A stretch of 64,000 nucleotides of DNA from positions 124,001 through 188,000 of the forward strand of contig NZ_CP072548.1 of NCBI RefSeq assembly GCF_017798005.1. The letters run 5' to 3'. The position numbers were made by a program, and so were the translations under genes. Source of the stretch: Aggregatibacter sp. 2125159857. Lineage in GTDB: Bacteria; Pseudomonadota; Gammaproteobacteria; Enterobacterales; Pasteurellaceae. This document shows, in pieces, positions 37,410 through 45,542 of the stretch (its first letter is position 1; every line of letters starts with the position of its first letter). The notes below the pieces were generated by a model. The model did not search any database. It was not told where the DNA came from and saw only the letters and a program-made list of their open reading frames with translations.

Positions 37410-37446
37410 AATAACAATCCGCACGTAAATGTGCGGATTGTTATTT
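37409..37446. terminator. Strong hairpin terminator after the GST gene
   Basis: A perfect 16-bp stem made of AAATAACAATCCGCAC and GTGCGGATTGTTATTT with a 6-base loop, 60 bases after the stop. Confidence 0.85.
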
Positions 37447-37542
37447 CTAAATCACATATCAATTAACTAAAAGTTCTTGGCGTATATATTCTAAATTCAT
37501 TAAAAATACCGCATTCGTTTTTTACTTACTTTAGGAGATCCT

Positions 37543-38583
37543 ATGCTTTTAACAGGGTTATTTTGTGGTATTTTGCTTGGTTTTGTGATGCAACGTGGGC
37601 GTTTTTGTATCACCGGTGCATTTCGTGATTTATATGTCACCAAAAACAACAAAATGTTTGTAGCATTACTTATTGCCATTACGGTGCAATCTGTCGGTTT
37701 CTTTTTATTAAAAGAAATAGGTGTGTTGAATGTTGATCCAGCTGAAAACTTTGCCTTTTTGGCTGTATTAATCGGCGCATTTTTATTTGGTATCGGCATT
37801 GTGTTGGCTGGCGGTTGTGCTACAGGAACTTGGTATCGTGCAGCAGAAGGTTTAGTCGGAAGCTGGATTGCACTTTTTACCTATATGCTGTTAAGCGCAA
37901 TGATGAGAACCGGCCCACTCGGTGATTTTAATAAAGCATTGCGCGATATTAATATCGAACAACGCAATATTTACGATACCTTCGGCATTTCACCGTGGTG
38001 GTTGGTCGCATTACTTAGTTTGATTACCGGTTATTATGTGTACAAACATTTAAGCAAACCGGCGCCCAAATTAGCGACGCTTAAACCAAGAAAAACAGGC
38101 TTAGCCCATTTGTTATTTGAAAAACGCTGGCATCCTTTTGTGTCTGCCGTGTTGGTGGGATTCATCGCCTTGCTCGCTTGGCCTTTAAGCGTAGCAACAG
38201 GACGTGAATTTGGCTTAGGTATTACCGGCCCTTCTGCCAACATCATGCAATACTTGGTTACCGGCAATGACAAATTTATTAACTGGGGTGTGTTCCTCGT
38301 CCTAGGGATTTTTATTGGTTCATTTATTGGGGCGAAAGGAAGCAATGAATTTCGCGTTCGCGTTCCTGATGTCACGACCATTTTGCGTAGCGCACTAGGC
38401 GGGATTTTTATGGGCATAGGTGCAAGCCTTGCAGGCGGTTGCTCTATTGGTAATGGCTTAGTTGAAACCGCTTTCTTCTCATGGCAAGGCTGGGTTTCTT
38501 TGCCACTAATGGTGCTTGGCACTTGGGTTGCCGCTTACTTTACCATTATCCGACCGCAACGATTAAAAACCGTCACAGCTTAA
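37543..38583 (+). CDS. YeeE/YedE-family sulfur transporter (TsuA-like thiosulfate importer)
   Basis: The 346-residue inner-membrane protein has two related halves, each with a Gly-Cys core: RGRFCITGAFRDL (Cys22), LAGGCATGTWYR (Cys92) and SLAGGCSIGNGL (Cys300). In the structurally studied thiosulfate importer TsuA, three cysteines at nearly the same positions (22, 91, 293) relay the substrate. A TusA-type protein follows 15 bp later, the usual partner. The related YedE/YedF pair is linked to selenium, so thiosulfate is likely but not proven. The unit lies between the two copies of a 45-bp direct repeat. Confidence 0.85.
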   Translation: MLLTGLFCGILLGFVMQRGRFCITGAFRDLYVTKNNKMFVALLIAITVQSVGFFLLKEIGVLNVDPAENFAFLAVLIGAFLFGIGIVLAGGCATGTWYRAAEGLVGSWIALFTYMLLSAMMRTGPLGDFNKALRDINIEQRNIYDTFGISPWWLVALLSLITGYYVYKHLSKPAPKLATLKPRKTGLAHLLFEKRWHPFVSAVLVGFIALLAWPLSVATGREFGLGITGPSANIMQYLVTGNDKFINWGVFLVLGIFIGSFIGAKGSNEFRVRVPDVTTILRSALGGIFMGIGASLAGGCSIGNGLVETAFFSWQGWVSLPLMVLGTWVAAYFTIIRPQRLKTVTA

Positions 38584-38598
38584 TTTTAGGAGATAAAA

Positions 38599-38820
38599 AT
38601 GATTGTTAAATTACCTACACTCGGTTTAGTTTGCCCTTTCCCATTGATTGAAGCCAAAGAAGCCATGGTGAAACTCAATAAGGGCGATGGGTTAGAAATT
38701 GAATTTGACTGCACACAAGCCACAGAAGCCATTCCTGCATGGGCGGCAGAAGAGGGTTACGAAGTAACTGATTTTGAACAAATCGATGATGCTAAATGGA
38801 AAATTACCGTCATTAAATAA
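38599..38820 (+). CDS. TusA-family sulfurtransferase
   Basis: The 73-residue protein has the TusA signature around LGLVCPFPLIEAKEA, with the sulfur-carrying Cys12 in the CPxP motif and a final strand KITVIK. It probably accepts sulfur delivered by the adjacent transporter (TsuB/YedF role). AGGAG lies 8 bases before the ATG. Operon partner of the YeeE/YedE gene. Confidence 0.9.
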   Translation: MIVKLPTLGLVCPFPLIEAKEAMVKLNKGDGLEIEFDCTQATEAIPAWAAEEGYEVTDFEQIDDAKWKITVIK

Positions 38821-38901
38821 GATATAAAAGTGCGGCTCGATGTCTCGAAATTATGTGGCTGCTGCACAAAGCTAAAATGACCTCACAAAATAGCACCCCC
38901 T

Positions 38902-38930
38902 GATGGCGCAAGTGTCCACGCTTGTGCTAT
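38902..38930 (+). repeat. Palindromic repeat family B, copy 1
   Basis: GATGGCGCAAGTGTCCACGCTTGTGCTAT minus its ends folds as GCGCAAGTGT and ACGCTTGTGC, a 10-bp stem (two G-T pairs) with a 2-base gap. Same orientation as the copy at 41298. Confidence 0.75.
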
Positions 38931-39017
38931 TTAATAAAAACATTGCGAATTTTACCCATAAACGTTGGGAGAACCAATGTTCAAAATCCTTTGGATTTTG
39001 TGACCGCACTTTTAGTT

Positions 39018-39048
39018 GATAGGCACAAGCGTGGACGCTTGCGCCATC
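39018..39048 (-). repeat. Palindromic repeat family B, copy 2 (inverted)
   Basis: GGCACAAGCGTGGACGCTTGCGCC lies here in the opposite orientation to copies 1 and 3. Together with copy 3 it brackets the broken defence gene as an inverted pair. Confidence 0.75.
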
Positions 39049-39084
39049 GTAGAGGTGAACAAAGGTCGTTTGAAAAGCCAAACA

Positions 39085-39104
39085 AGGCCTCAGACGGCCT
39101 TTTA
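39085..39104 (-). terminator. Terminator-like hairpin containing a Neisseria-type uptake word
   Basis: AAGGCC and GGCCTT flank GTCTGA on the minus strand, 11 bases after the last codon of the defence pseudogene, followed by TTGTTTGG. Positions 39089-39100 read AGGCCGTCTGAG on that strand, one base off the Neisseria AG-DUS AGGCCGTCTGAA. Confidence 0.55.
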
Positions 39105-39114
39105 AAAATAGGAG

Positions 39115-41229
39115 TTAATCTTTTATCATTTGATAATCAAAAGATTGTCGAATCAGCCCCATAACATAAGTCAAATCATCAAAATTATCTAAGAGGACTT
39201 CAACATCTCCATTACCCCATTTCCCTAAATTTGTAATATCTCGACACAGCCCGCGTGGGTCTTGAATATCGGCAAATCGCATATTTAAAACTAAACGTAA
39301 TCGTTTAGCCTGCGGGATAATATCCACAAAATTGGTTTCTGCTTTATAGGCGACATACAATTTTAAAAACTCCTCGCTGACACATTCGTCAAATGCCAGA
39401 ATTTGTTGCCGTAATGTTTAGAATAAAGTGTGCATTGCCGCATTCAGCATCAGGTGTGGATGGTCTGTAATATTGTATGTCGTTTCAGTGTTCTTTTGGG
39501 GTTGATAATGAGAAAGTCGTTCTTGTGTTAAATAAGGAATAGACCAAATTTTGGCTGCTAAAACGGATAATCGCTCTGCACGCAGATTAATTTGTTCTTC
39601 ATTCCAATATTCCTTTGGCAAATTTTTATTTAAGTTTAATGGACTAGATGACAAACCGATAGCGTTACCGTCTCCATCTTTTACTTGGTCTCGTTTGTAA
39701 ACATAGGGACGATCGCTGTATTCGCTGTTATAGGCGGTTAAGGTTAAATTTCCCAATGTATGCAAATAAGTCTGTTGAACTTTCTGCCAATCACTTCCTA
39801 AATCTGCCTGCCATTCGTCAGATAAATTCGGGTTTTGCGGCATGATATGTTCAATAGTGTACTCATTGACATTGACTTTTTCTTTACGTCCGTAATTTTC
39901 AAGCTTGCGTAGCAGGTAAATCCGGCGGGCAAAATTGTAGGAATCACGAATTTTAATTTCACGCAAAAATTCTTCATCAGATGGAAAGCGGCGGTAAGAT
40001 GGAAGAATGAGCAGTTCGGCTTGCAAACTTTCCACATAATTTGTTTTATCCAGATTTCTGGCAAGTGAAGCAAAGGTTTTATTAAGCGAGTTAGTAGGGA
40101 TATTACATACCGCGCGGCGGAAAACATAGCTTTCCACTAAACGCACAATTTGGCACATTTCGTCAGTACTTAAACCTTCCTGTTTGTAAGTATGGTAGGC
40201 ATCTAATAAAAATGGATAGGCAACATCGACTTTCAATTCACGCAAGTCGGTAAATGTTTCTTTTAAAGCCGGATTGGTTTCTTTGTTTAAAGCAAAGGCA
40301 CAATAGTAACCTGCATAAGTATAAATATCGGCAACCAGCTCTTTTACATTATTGGAAAAATGGGTATGAGCAAAAAGTTTAAATTCACTGTAAACCTGAC
40401 GGATATTCGGAATATTTCCTGTTTTCGCAGTCAAATAATGACGCATAAAATCATCAAAATATTGACTATATGCTTCTTGCCCGAAAAGTTGTTCCATTTT
40501 ACGCCAATAATCGCGATATAGTTCGGCTTGTAGGTCTGGTTCTAATCCCATCAGAATATAGTTACGGATTAAGTCTGCTTGACTAAGCTCCAAACCTGTT
40601 GAATTCATACTTTCAAAAATCAGTTGTGGATTGTCTTGCGTTCGATCAAGCGCGACTTCCACAATAACCAATTTATCTAAACCTCGGCAAATTTGTTCCA
40701 ATTTGTCTTGATTTTCCTGAATCAGTTTTTGGAATTGTTCGTAATTTTCTTGAATTCTACTGCTGAATCGTTCTGGTTGTGGCGTATTTTTCAATATGGC
40801 AAGAAGGGTATCTTTATCAGTTTCAGACAAAATCAATTTAAAGTGTCTTTCGCCTTCTTCCTCAGGATTGGTTAAGTAATAGTTATGCAGTTTTTTAGCG
40901 GAAAAACTATTTAACAATTCAGGGATATTATATTGCTCAAAAAACTCAGCCAATGCTGCAATGAGTAGGGTGCAAGTAGTTAAACGCTGCTGCCCGTCAA
41001 TTACTAGTAAGGATTCCTGACTGCTTACGGTGGATAGTGCGCGCTCAACATAAACGATAGAACCGATGAAGTGTGCGTGAATACGTCCATCAGTCCCTGT
41101 CCGCATAATATCATCCCACAGTTGGGTACACTGTTTGTCTGTCCAAGAATAGTTCCGTTGATAGATAGGAATGATGAACTGGGATGATTTTCTCAAAAAT
41201 TTAAGCAAATTAGCTGCTAATGCTCTCAT
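39115..41229 (-). pseudogene. GmrSD-like DUF262-DUF1524-DUF5655 defence nuclease interrupted by one in-frame TAA
   Basis: The start at 41229 (MRALAANLLKFLRKSSQF) has AGAGGAAG 6 bases upstream. The first 603 residues hold the DUF262 (GmrS/ParB-like) part with IPIYQRNYSW near 20-30 and VIDGQQRLTT near 85, then the DUF1524 (GmrD, HNH-like) part with EYTIEHIMPQNP near 475-487 and HTLGNLTLTAYNSEYSDRP. A TAA at 39418-39420 follows HTLF. The same frame then continues for 100 codons (TLRQQILAFDE, KLYVAYKAETNF, DPRGLCRDITNLG, KWGNGDVEVLL), which is a DUF5655 tail. So one nonsense codon, perhaps AAA to TAA, splits an otherwise intact protein. Relatives are type IV restriction enzymes against modified phage DNA. 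The 603-residue part may still be made. No USS occurs inside. Confidence 0.85.
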
Positions 41230-41297
41230 TGATGCTTCCTCTAAAAAAATAACTTGTGCATTATAAATTTTTTCATCACTAACTTGTACCCATCCCC

Positions 41298-41325
41298 GAT
41301 GGCGCAAGCGTCCACACTTGTGCCA
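41298..41325 (+). repeat. Palindromic repeat family B, copy 3
   Basis: GATGGCGCAAGCGTCCACACTTGTGCCA minus its ends folds like copies 1 and 2. It lies 69 bases upstream of the defence gene start. Confidence 0.75.
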
Positions 41326-41501
41326 ATTTTTCTAAGGATTAATCAATGAGCAAACGCCTTACCAAAACCCTCTTACGTTGGAAATGTCGCAGTATCCGGT
41401 GATTGCGTAATTGCGTCCTAAAATGCGCTATTTTCTTATTACGATAAAAAACTGCGGTCAAAATTTTCGATATTTAAGTTGGAAAAACGCACAGAAAAAT
41501 G

Positions 41502-41546
41502 ACCGCACTTTTGCGCTAAAAATACACCGACTTTATGCCACAAAAA
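41502..41546 (+). repeat. 45-bp direct repeat with USS, right copy
   Basis: Matches 37365-37409 at 40 of 45 positions, same orientation. The two copies enclose the transporter pair and the defence pseudogene, about 4.1 kb. Confidence 0.7.
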
Positions 41547-41550
41547 TGAT

Positions 41551-41579
41551 AAAGGGTCTGAAATAACATCAGACCCTTT
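41551..41579. terminator. Terminator after ssb
   Basis: AAAGGGTCTGA and TCAGACCCTTT form an 11-bp stem with a 7-base loop, 20 bases beyond the ssb stop. The following minus-strand bases are TATCATTTTTG. Confidence 0.75.
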
Positions 41580-41598
41580 TGATTGTTTATTTTACTCT

Positions 41599-42084
41599 TT
41601 AGAACGGAATATCATCATCAAAATTATCCATCGGCGGTTCGGCTGCCGGTTTGCTTGCCGGGGTGGCACGTGGTGCAGTTGGCGCGCTTGGTGCTTGGCT
41701 TGGGTAGCTTGGCTGTGCTGCCGGCGCGTAGCCGCCAGATTGACGATCAGAGCGGCTGTCTAACATTTGTAAAACATCGCCTTGAATTTCTGTGGTGTAG
41801 CGATCTTGGCCATTTTGATCTTGCCATTTGCGGGTTCTTAAACGCCCTTCAACATAAACTTTAGAGCCTTTGCGCAGGTATTCGCCCGCCACTTCCGCCT
41901 GACGACGATAGAACACAATGCGGTGCCATTCGGTCACTTCACGACGTTCGCCGGTGTTTTTATCATTCCAGCTTTCACTGGTGGCAACGGTAATGTTGGC
42001 AACCGCTTCGCCGTTCGGCATGGTACGAATTTCAGGATCGTTACCTAAGTTACCAACAATAATGACTTTATTTACTCCAGCCAT
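41599..42084 (-). CDS. ssb: Single-stranded DNA-binding protein
   Basis: The 161-residue protein has an N-terminal OB fold ([49 protein letters not shown]), a Pro/Ala/Ser/Gln-rich linker (about 115-150), and the acidic interaction tip DDDIPF that recruits repair and replication partners. The ATG at 42084 has AGAGGA 5 bases upstream; a longer frame to 42159 is not family-like. It is divergent from uvrA across a LexA box. Competent cells also use Ssb on incoming DNA. Confidence 0.97.
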   Translation of the reverse strand: MAGVNKVIIVGNLGNDPEIRTMPNGEAVANITVATSESWNDKNTGERREVTEWHRIVFYRRQAEVAGEYLRKGSKVYVEGRLRTRKWQDQNGQDRYTTEIQGDVLQMLDSRSDRQSGGYAPAAQPSYPSQAPSAPTAPRATPASKPAAEPPMDNFDDDIPF

Positions 42085-42176
42085 AATATCCTCTTCTTTA
42101 TTCAATTTTGCTGTAAAAAAATTTGCTCTATTCTGCCTGAAAATTCGGGATAAATCCACGCTTTCAAGAAAATTAA

Positions 42177-42192
42177 CTGGATATTTGCACAG
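42177..42192. promoter_or_regulatory. LexA (SOS) box between ssb and uvrA
   Basis: CTGGATATTTGCACAG has the CTG-N10-CAG form with AA/TT flanks. It overlaps the -35 of the uvrA promoter, and its location matches the SOS box in the E. coli ssb-uvrA region. Confidence 0.8.
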
Positions 42193-42214
42193 TTATTTAG
42201 GAATATGCGATAAT
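42185..42214 (+). promoter_or_regulatory. Promoter of uvrA
   Basis: TTGCAC (42185-42190), an 18-base spacer and GATAAT (42209-42214) lie 39 bases before the ATG. The -35 overlaps the LexA box, so LexA binding would block it. Confidence 0.65.
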
Positions 42215-42225
42215 TGTCGCATATT
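42202..42225. repeat. Dyad in the ssb-uvrA control region
   Basis: AATATGCGA and TCGCATATT are perfect 9-bp inverted arms separated by TAATTG. The dyad overlaps the uvrA -10 and is distinct from the LexA box, so it may be another operator or a 5' mRNA hairpin. Confidence 0.55.
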
Positions 42226-42253
42226 TACACTTCTTTCATTTATAAAATCTATT

Positions 42254-45085
42254 ATGGATACCATCGACATTCGTGGGGCGCGAACCCACAATCTGAAAAA
42301 TATTAACTTAACCATTCCCCGTGATAAATTAATTGTCATTACCGGTTTATCTGGCTCAGGCAAATCTTCTTTGGCGTTTGACACGCTGTATGCGGAAGGG
42401 CAACGCCGTTATGTGGAATCCTTGTCCGCCTATGCGCGGCAGTTCCTCTCGTTAATGGAAAAACCGGATGTGGACCATATTGAAGGGCTTTCACCAGCCA
42501 TTTCTATTGAGCAAAAATCCACCTCGCACAACCCTCGTTCAACGGTGGGTACCATTACCGAAATTCACGATTACCTGCGTTTGTTGTTTGCCCGCGTGGG
42601 CGAGCCGCGCTGTCCTCATCACAATGTCCCGCTCACGGCACAAACCATCAGCCAAATGGTGGATAAAGTGCTTTCCCTGCCTGAAGAAAGCAAAATGATG
42701 TTGTTGGCGCCGGTGGTAAAAGAGCGCAAAGGTGAACACGTTAAATTATTACAACAAATCGCCGCGCAAGGTTACATTCGCGCCCGTATTGATGGTGAGA
42801 TTTGCGATTTATCCGATCCACCAAAACTGGAATTACAGAAAAAACACACTATCGAAGTGGTGGTGGATCGCTTTAAAGTGCGGTCGGATTTAGCCACAAG
42901 ATTGGCGGAATCCTTTGAAACCACGCTCGAGCTTTCCGGCGGCACGGCGGTCGTCGCGTATATGGACGATCCGAAAGCGGAAGAACTGGTGTTTTCTGCC
43001 AACTTTGCCTGTCCGCACTGCGGCTATTCCGTACCGGAACTGGAACCTCGTCTATTCTCCTTTAATAACCCCGCCGGTGCGTGCCCAACTTGTGACGGTT
43101 TGGGCGTACAACAATATTTCGATGAAAAACGCGTGGTGCAAAATCCGAGTATTTCCCTTGCCAATGGCGCTATTAAAGGCTGGGATCGACGTAATTTCTA
43201 TTATTACCAAATGCTCACGTCCCTAGCGAAACACTACCATTTCGATATTGAAACGCCTTTTGAAGAACTGCCAAAAAAAATCCAACAGATTATTTTGCAC
43301 GGTTCCGGCAAGGAAGAAATCGAATTCCAATACATGAACGATCGCGGCGATGTGGTGTTGCGCCACCATGTATTCGAAGGCATTTTGAACAACATGGCGC
43401 GCCGTTATAAAGAAACGGAATCCATGTCAGTGCGGGAAGAACTTGCCAAACACATCAGCAATCGCCCTTGTGCTGATTGTGGCGGTTCGCGTCTGCGTCC
43501 CGAGGCGCGTAACGTTTATATTGAGCAAACCAATCTGCCTGATGTCTCGGAGAAAAGCATCGGGGAAGCCTTGAGCTTTTTTGGAGAGCTACAGCTGAGT
43601 GGGCAAAAAGCACAAATCGCCGAGAAGATTCTGAAAGAAATTAAAGAGCGGTTACAATTTTTGGTGAATGTGGGCTTGAATTATCTTTCCCTTTCCCGCT
43701 CCGCCGAAACCCTTTCAGGCGGTGAAGCGCAACGCATTCGTCTTGCCAGCCAAATTGGTGCGGGCTTAGTCGGTGTGATGTACGTATTGGATGAACCGTC
43801 CATCGGCTTGCATCAACGGGATAATGAACGCTTGCTCAATACCTTGATTCACTTACGAAATCTCGGCAATACTGTGATTGTGGTGGAACACGATGAAGAT
43901 GCGATTTTAAGCGCCGACCACATTATCGACATCGGCCCGGGCGCAGGTGTGCATGGTGGTAATGTCATTGCCGAAGGCACGGCACAACAAATCATGCAAA
44001 ATCCAAACTCTCTTACAGGCAAATTCTTATCCGGCGTAGAAAAAATCGAAATACCGAAAAAACGTACCGCACTTGATAAGAAAAAAATGCTCAAGTTGTT
44101 TGGCGCATCAGGCAATAACCTGAAAAACGTCAACTTAGAGATTCCGGTCGGTTTGTTTACCTGTATCACCGGCGTCTCTGGTTCAGGCAAATCCACGTTG
44201 ATTAACGATACCTTGTTTCCGATTGCTCAAAACGCATTAAACCGCGCGGAAAATGCAGAAGCAGCGCCGTATAAATCTATCGAAGGTTTGGAGTTTTTCG
44301 ACAAAGTTATCGATATTGACCAAAGCCCGATTGGCCGTACACCGCGCTCTAACCCGGCAACCTACACCGGCGTGTTTACCCCGATTCGTGAGCTGTTCGC
44401 CGGCGTACCGGAAGCCCGAGCACGCGGCTACAACCCTGGACGTTTCAGTTTTAACGTACGCGGTGGACGTTGCGAAGCCTGTCAGGGCGACGGCGTGATC
44501 AAAGTGGAAATGCACTTCCTGCCGGATGTGTATGTGCCTTGCGACCAATGTAAGGGTAAACGCTACAACCGCGAAACCTTAGAAATTCGCTACAAAGGCA
44601 AAACCATTCATCAAGTGTTGGATATGACCGTGGAAGAAGCGCGCGAATTTTTCGATGCAGTTCCGATGATTGCGCGCAAACTGCAAACCCTAATGGACGT
44701 GGGCTTGTCTTACATTCGCTTAGGTCAATCCTCCACCACCCTTTCCGGTGGAGAAGCGCAACGAGTGAAATTGGCAACGGAACTCTCTAAACGGGATACG
44801 GGTAAAACCCTGTATATTTTGGACGAACCTACTACCGGGCTACATTTTGCCGACATCAAACAGCTACTTTCTGTGTTGCACCGTTTGCGCGATCAGGGTA
44901 ATACCATCGTGGTCATTGAGCACAATTTAGACGTGATTAAAACCGCTGACTGGATTGTGGATCTCGGCCCGGAAGGCGGTAGCGGCGGCGGACAAATTAT
45001 CGCCACCGGTACGCCGGAGCAGGTCGCTAAAGTGGAAGGCTCGCATACCGCGCGCTTCCTGAAAGGGATTTTGGCGAAAGGTTAA
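42254..45085 (+). CDS. uvrA: Excinuclease ABC subunit A
   Basis: The 943-residue protein starts [19 protein letters not shown]. It has two ABC ATPase modules: Walker [10 protein letters not shown] near 31-39 with signature [12 protein letters not shown], and [10 protein letters not shown] near 640 with [12 protein letters not shown]. Zinc motifs CPHCGY...CPTCDG, CADCGG and [16 protein letters not shown]...CDQCKG are present. UvrA finds bulky lesions and loads UvrB in nucleotide excision repair. The ATG at 42254 was chosen; a longer open frame from 41918 runs through ssb and is not real. Confidence 0.98.
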   Translation: MDTIDIRGARTHNLKNINLTIPRDKLIVITGLSGSGKSSLAFDTLYAEGQRRYVESLSAYARQFLSLMEKPDVDHIEGLSPAISIEQKSTSHNPRSTVGTITEIHDYLRLLFARVGEPRCPHHNVPLTAQTISQMVDKVLSLPEESKMMLLAPVVKERKGEHVKLLQQIAAQGYIRARIDGEICDLSDPPKLELQKKHTIEVVVDRFKVRSDLATRLAESFETTLELSGGTAVVAYMDDPKAEELVFSANFACPHCGYSVPELEPRLFSFNNPAGACPTCDGLGVQQYFDEKRVVQNPSISLANGAIKGWDRRNFYYYQMLTSLAKHYHFDIETPFEELPKKIQQIILHGSGKEEIEFQYMNDRGDVVLRHHVFEGILNNMARRYKETESMSVREELAKHISNRPCADCGGSRLRPEARNVYIEQTNLPDVSEKSIGEALSFFGELQLSGQKAQIAEKILKEIKERLQFLVNVGLNYLSLSRSAETLSGGEAQRIRLASQIGAGLVGVMYVLDEPSIGLHQRDNERLLNTLIHLRNLGNTVIVVEHDEDAILSADHIIDIGPGAGVHGGNVIAEGTAQQIMQNPNSLTGKFLSGVEKIEIPKKRTALDKKKMLKLFGASGNNLKNVNLEIPVGLFTCITGVSGSGKSTLINDTLFPIAQNALNRAENAEAAPYKSIEGLEFFDKVIDIDQSPIGRTPRSNPATYTGVFTPIRELFAGVPEARARGYNPGRFSFNVRGGRCEACQGDGVIKVEMHFLPDVYVPCDQCKGKRYNRETLEIRYKGKTIHQVLDMTVEEAREFFDAVPMIARKLQTLMDVGLSYIRLGQSSTTLSGGEAQRVKLATELSKRDTGKTLYILDEPTTGLHFADIKQLLSVLHRLRDQGNTIVVIEHNLDVIKTADWIVDLGPEGGSGGGQIIATGTPEQVAKVEGSHTARFLKGILAKG

Positions 45086-45120
45086 AAACGTTTTATTTTT
45101 CCACCGCACTTTTGCGCACG

Positions 45121-45460
45121 TTGTCTGGGTAATTTTGCCTTATTCGTGCAACAAGTTGCACGCTACATTGTCTGGGTAATTTCGCCTTGTTCGTACAGCA
45201 CGTTGCACGCGACGTTGGTTCAATCACGTTTTTGATTCTCGTAGCGTGCATCTTGATGCACGAAATACCTTTCCGTTCATTTTGGTGAATGGGTAAAAAC
45301 GTCCCCAAAAATGACCGCTCGTTTAAGCACATCGTTTGGTTAGTTCCATTTTTTTCGTGCAACAAGTTGCACGCTACATTATCTGGGCAATTTTGCCTTG
45401 TTCGTACAACACGTTGCACGCTACATGACGTTATTTTAATCGTGCAATACGGTATGTTAC
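45121..45460. repeat. Array of family A palindromes and a 47-bp repeat unit
   Basis: Palindromes lie at 45145-45166, 45192-45213, 45241-45263 (opposite orientation, T-A variant), 45356-45377, 45403-45424, and a decayed one at 45441-45460. A 47-bp unit starting TTGTCTGGGTAATTT and ending in the palindrome recurs at 45121-45167, 45168-45214 and 45379-45425. The core is GTGCAACAAGTTGCAC followed by GCTAC. The same family occurs at 4228-4354. Confidence 0.8.
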
Positions 45461-45474
45461 ATGGGCAAAATTTG

Positions 45475-45519
45475 TAAAAAAAAAGACCGCACTTTGATTT
45501 TGTCATTCAAAGTGCGGTC
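45475..45519 (-). terminator. Inverted USS pair acting as glmS terminator
   Basis: GACCGCACTTTGA and TCAAAGTGCGGTC form a perfect 13-bp stem. On the minus strand, after the glmS stop, it runs into nine Ts. Confidence 0.88.
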
Positions 45520-45542
45520 AGAATTTCAGGCGTTTTGAGAGA

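Larger units (their letters stand above)
38821..39114. other. Intergenic region between the tusA-like gene and the broken defence gene
   Basis: This 294-bp stretch holds two copies of a palindromic repeat (38902-38930 and 39018-39048), one USS (39003-39012), an imperfect USS near 38829, and the DUS-like hairpin at 39085-39104. No coding region is supported. Confidence 0.7.
41230..41598. other. Intergenic region between the defence gene and ssb
   Basis: The 369-bp stretch holds palindrome copy 3 (41298-41325), one USS and the right copy of the 45-bp repeat (41502-41546), and the hairpin at 41551-41579. I see no gene; short frames here are not supported. Confidence 0.6.
45086..45542. other. 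Repeat-rich intergenic region between uvrA and glmS
   Basis: The 457-bp gap is made largely of palindromic repeats of family A (six copies), a 47-bp unit that recurs three times, and two USS sites forming the glmS terminator, plus a USS at 45102-45111. A 137-codon minus-strand frame crosses the repeats, but it only translates them and is not a gene. Confidence 0.8.

Noticed and set aside
39115..39420. Frameshift as the cause of the split defence gene
   Set aside because: Counting bases shows 57 nt (19 codons) between the stop and the next recognised block in the same frame, so it is a nonsense codon rather than a shift.
41918..42253. N-terminal extension of UvrA
   Set aside because: The open frame crosses ssb on the other strand and the control region; known UvrA proteins start at [14 protein letters not shown] sequence, which is at 42254.
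45093..45506. 137-codon minus-strand open frame downstream of uvrA
   Set aside because: It only translates the palindromic repeats and the USS pair; the Cys/His-rich product (CNLLHE-type words) repeats with the DNA repeats and matches no protein pattern.
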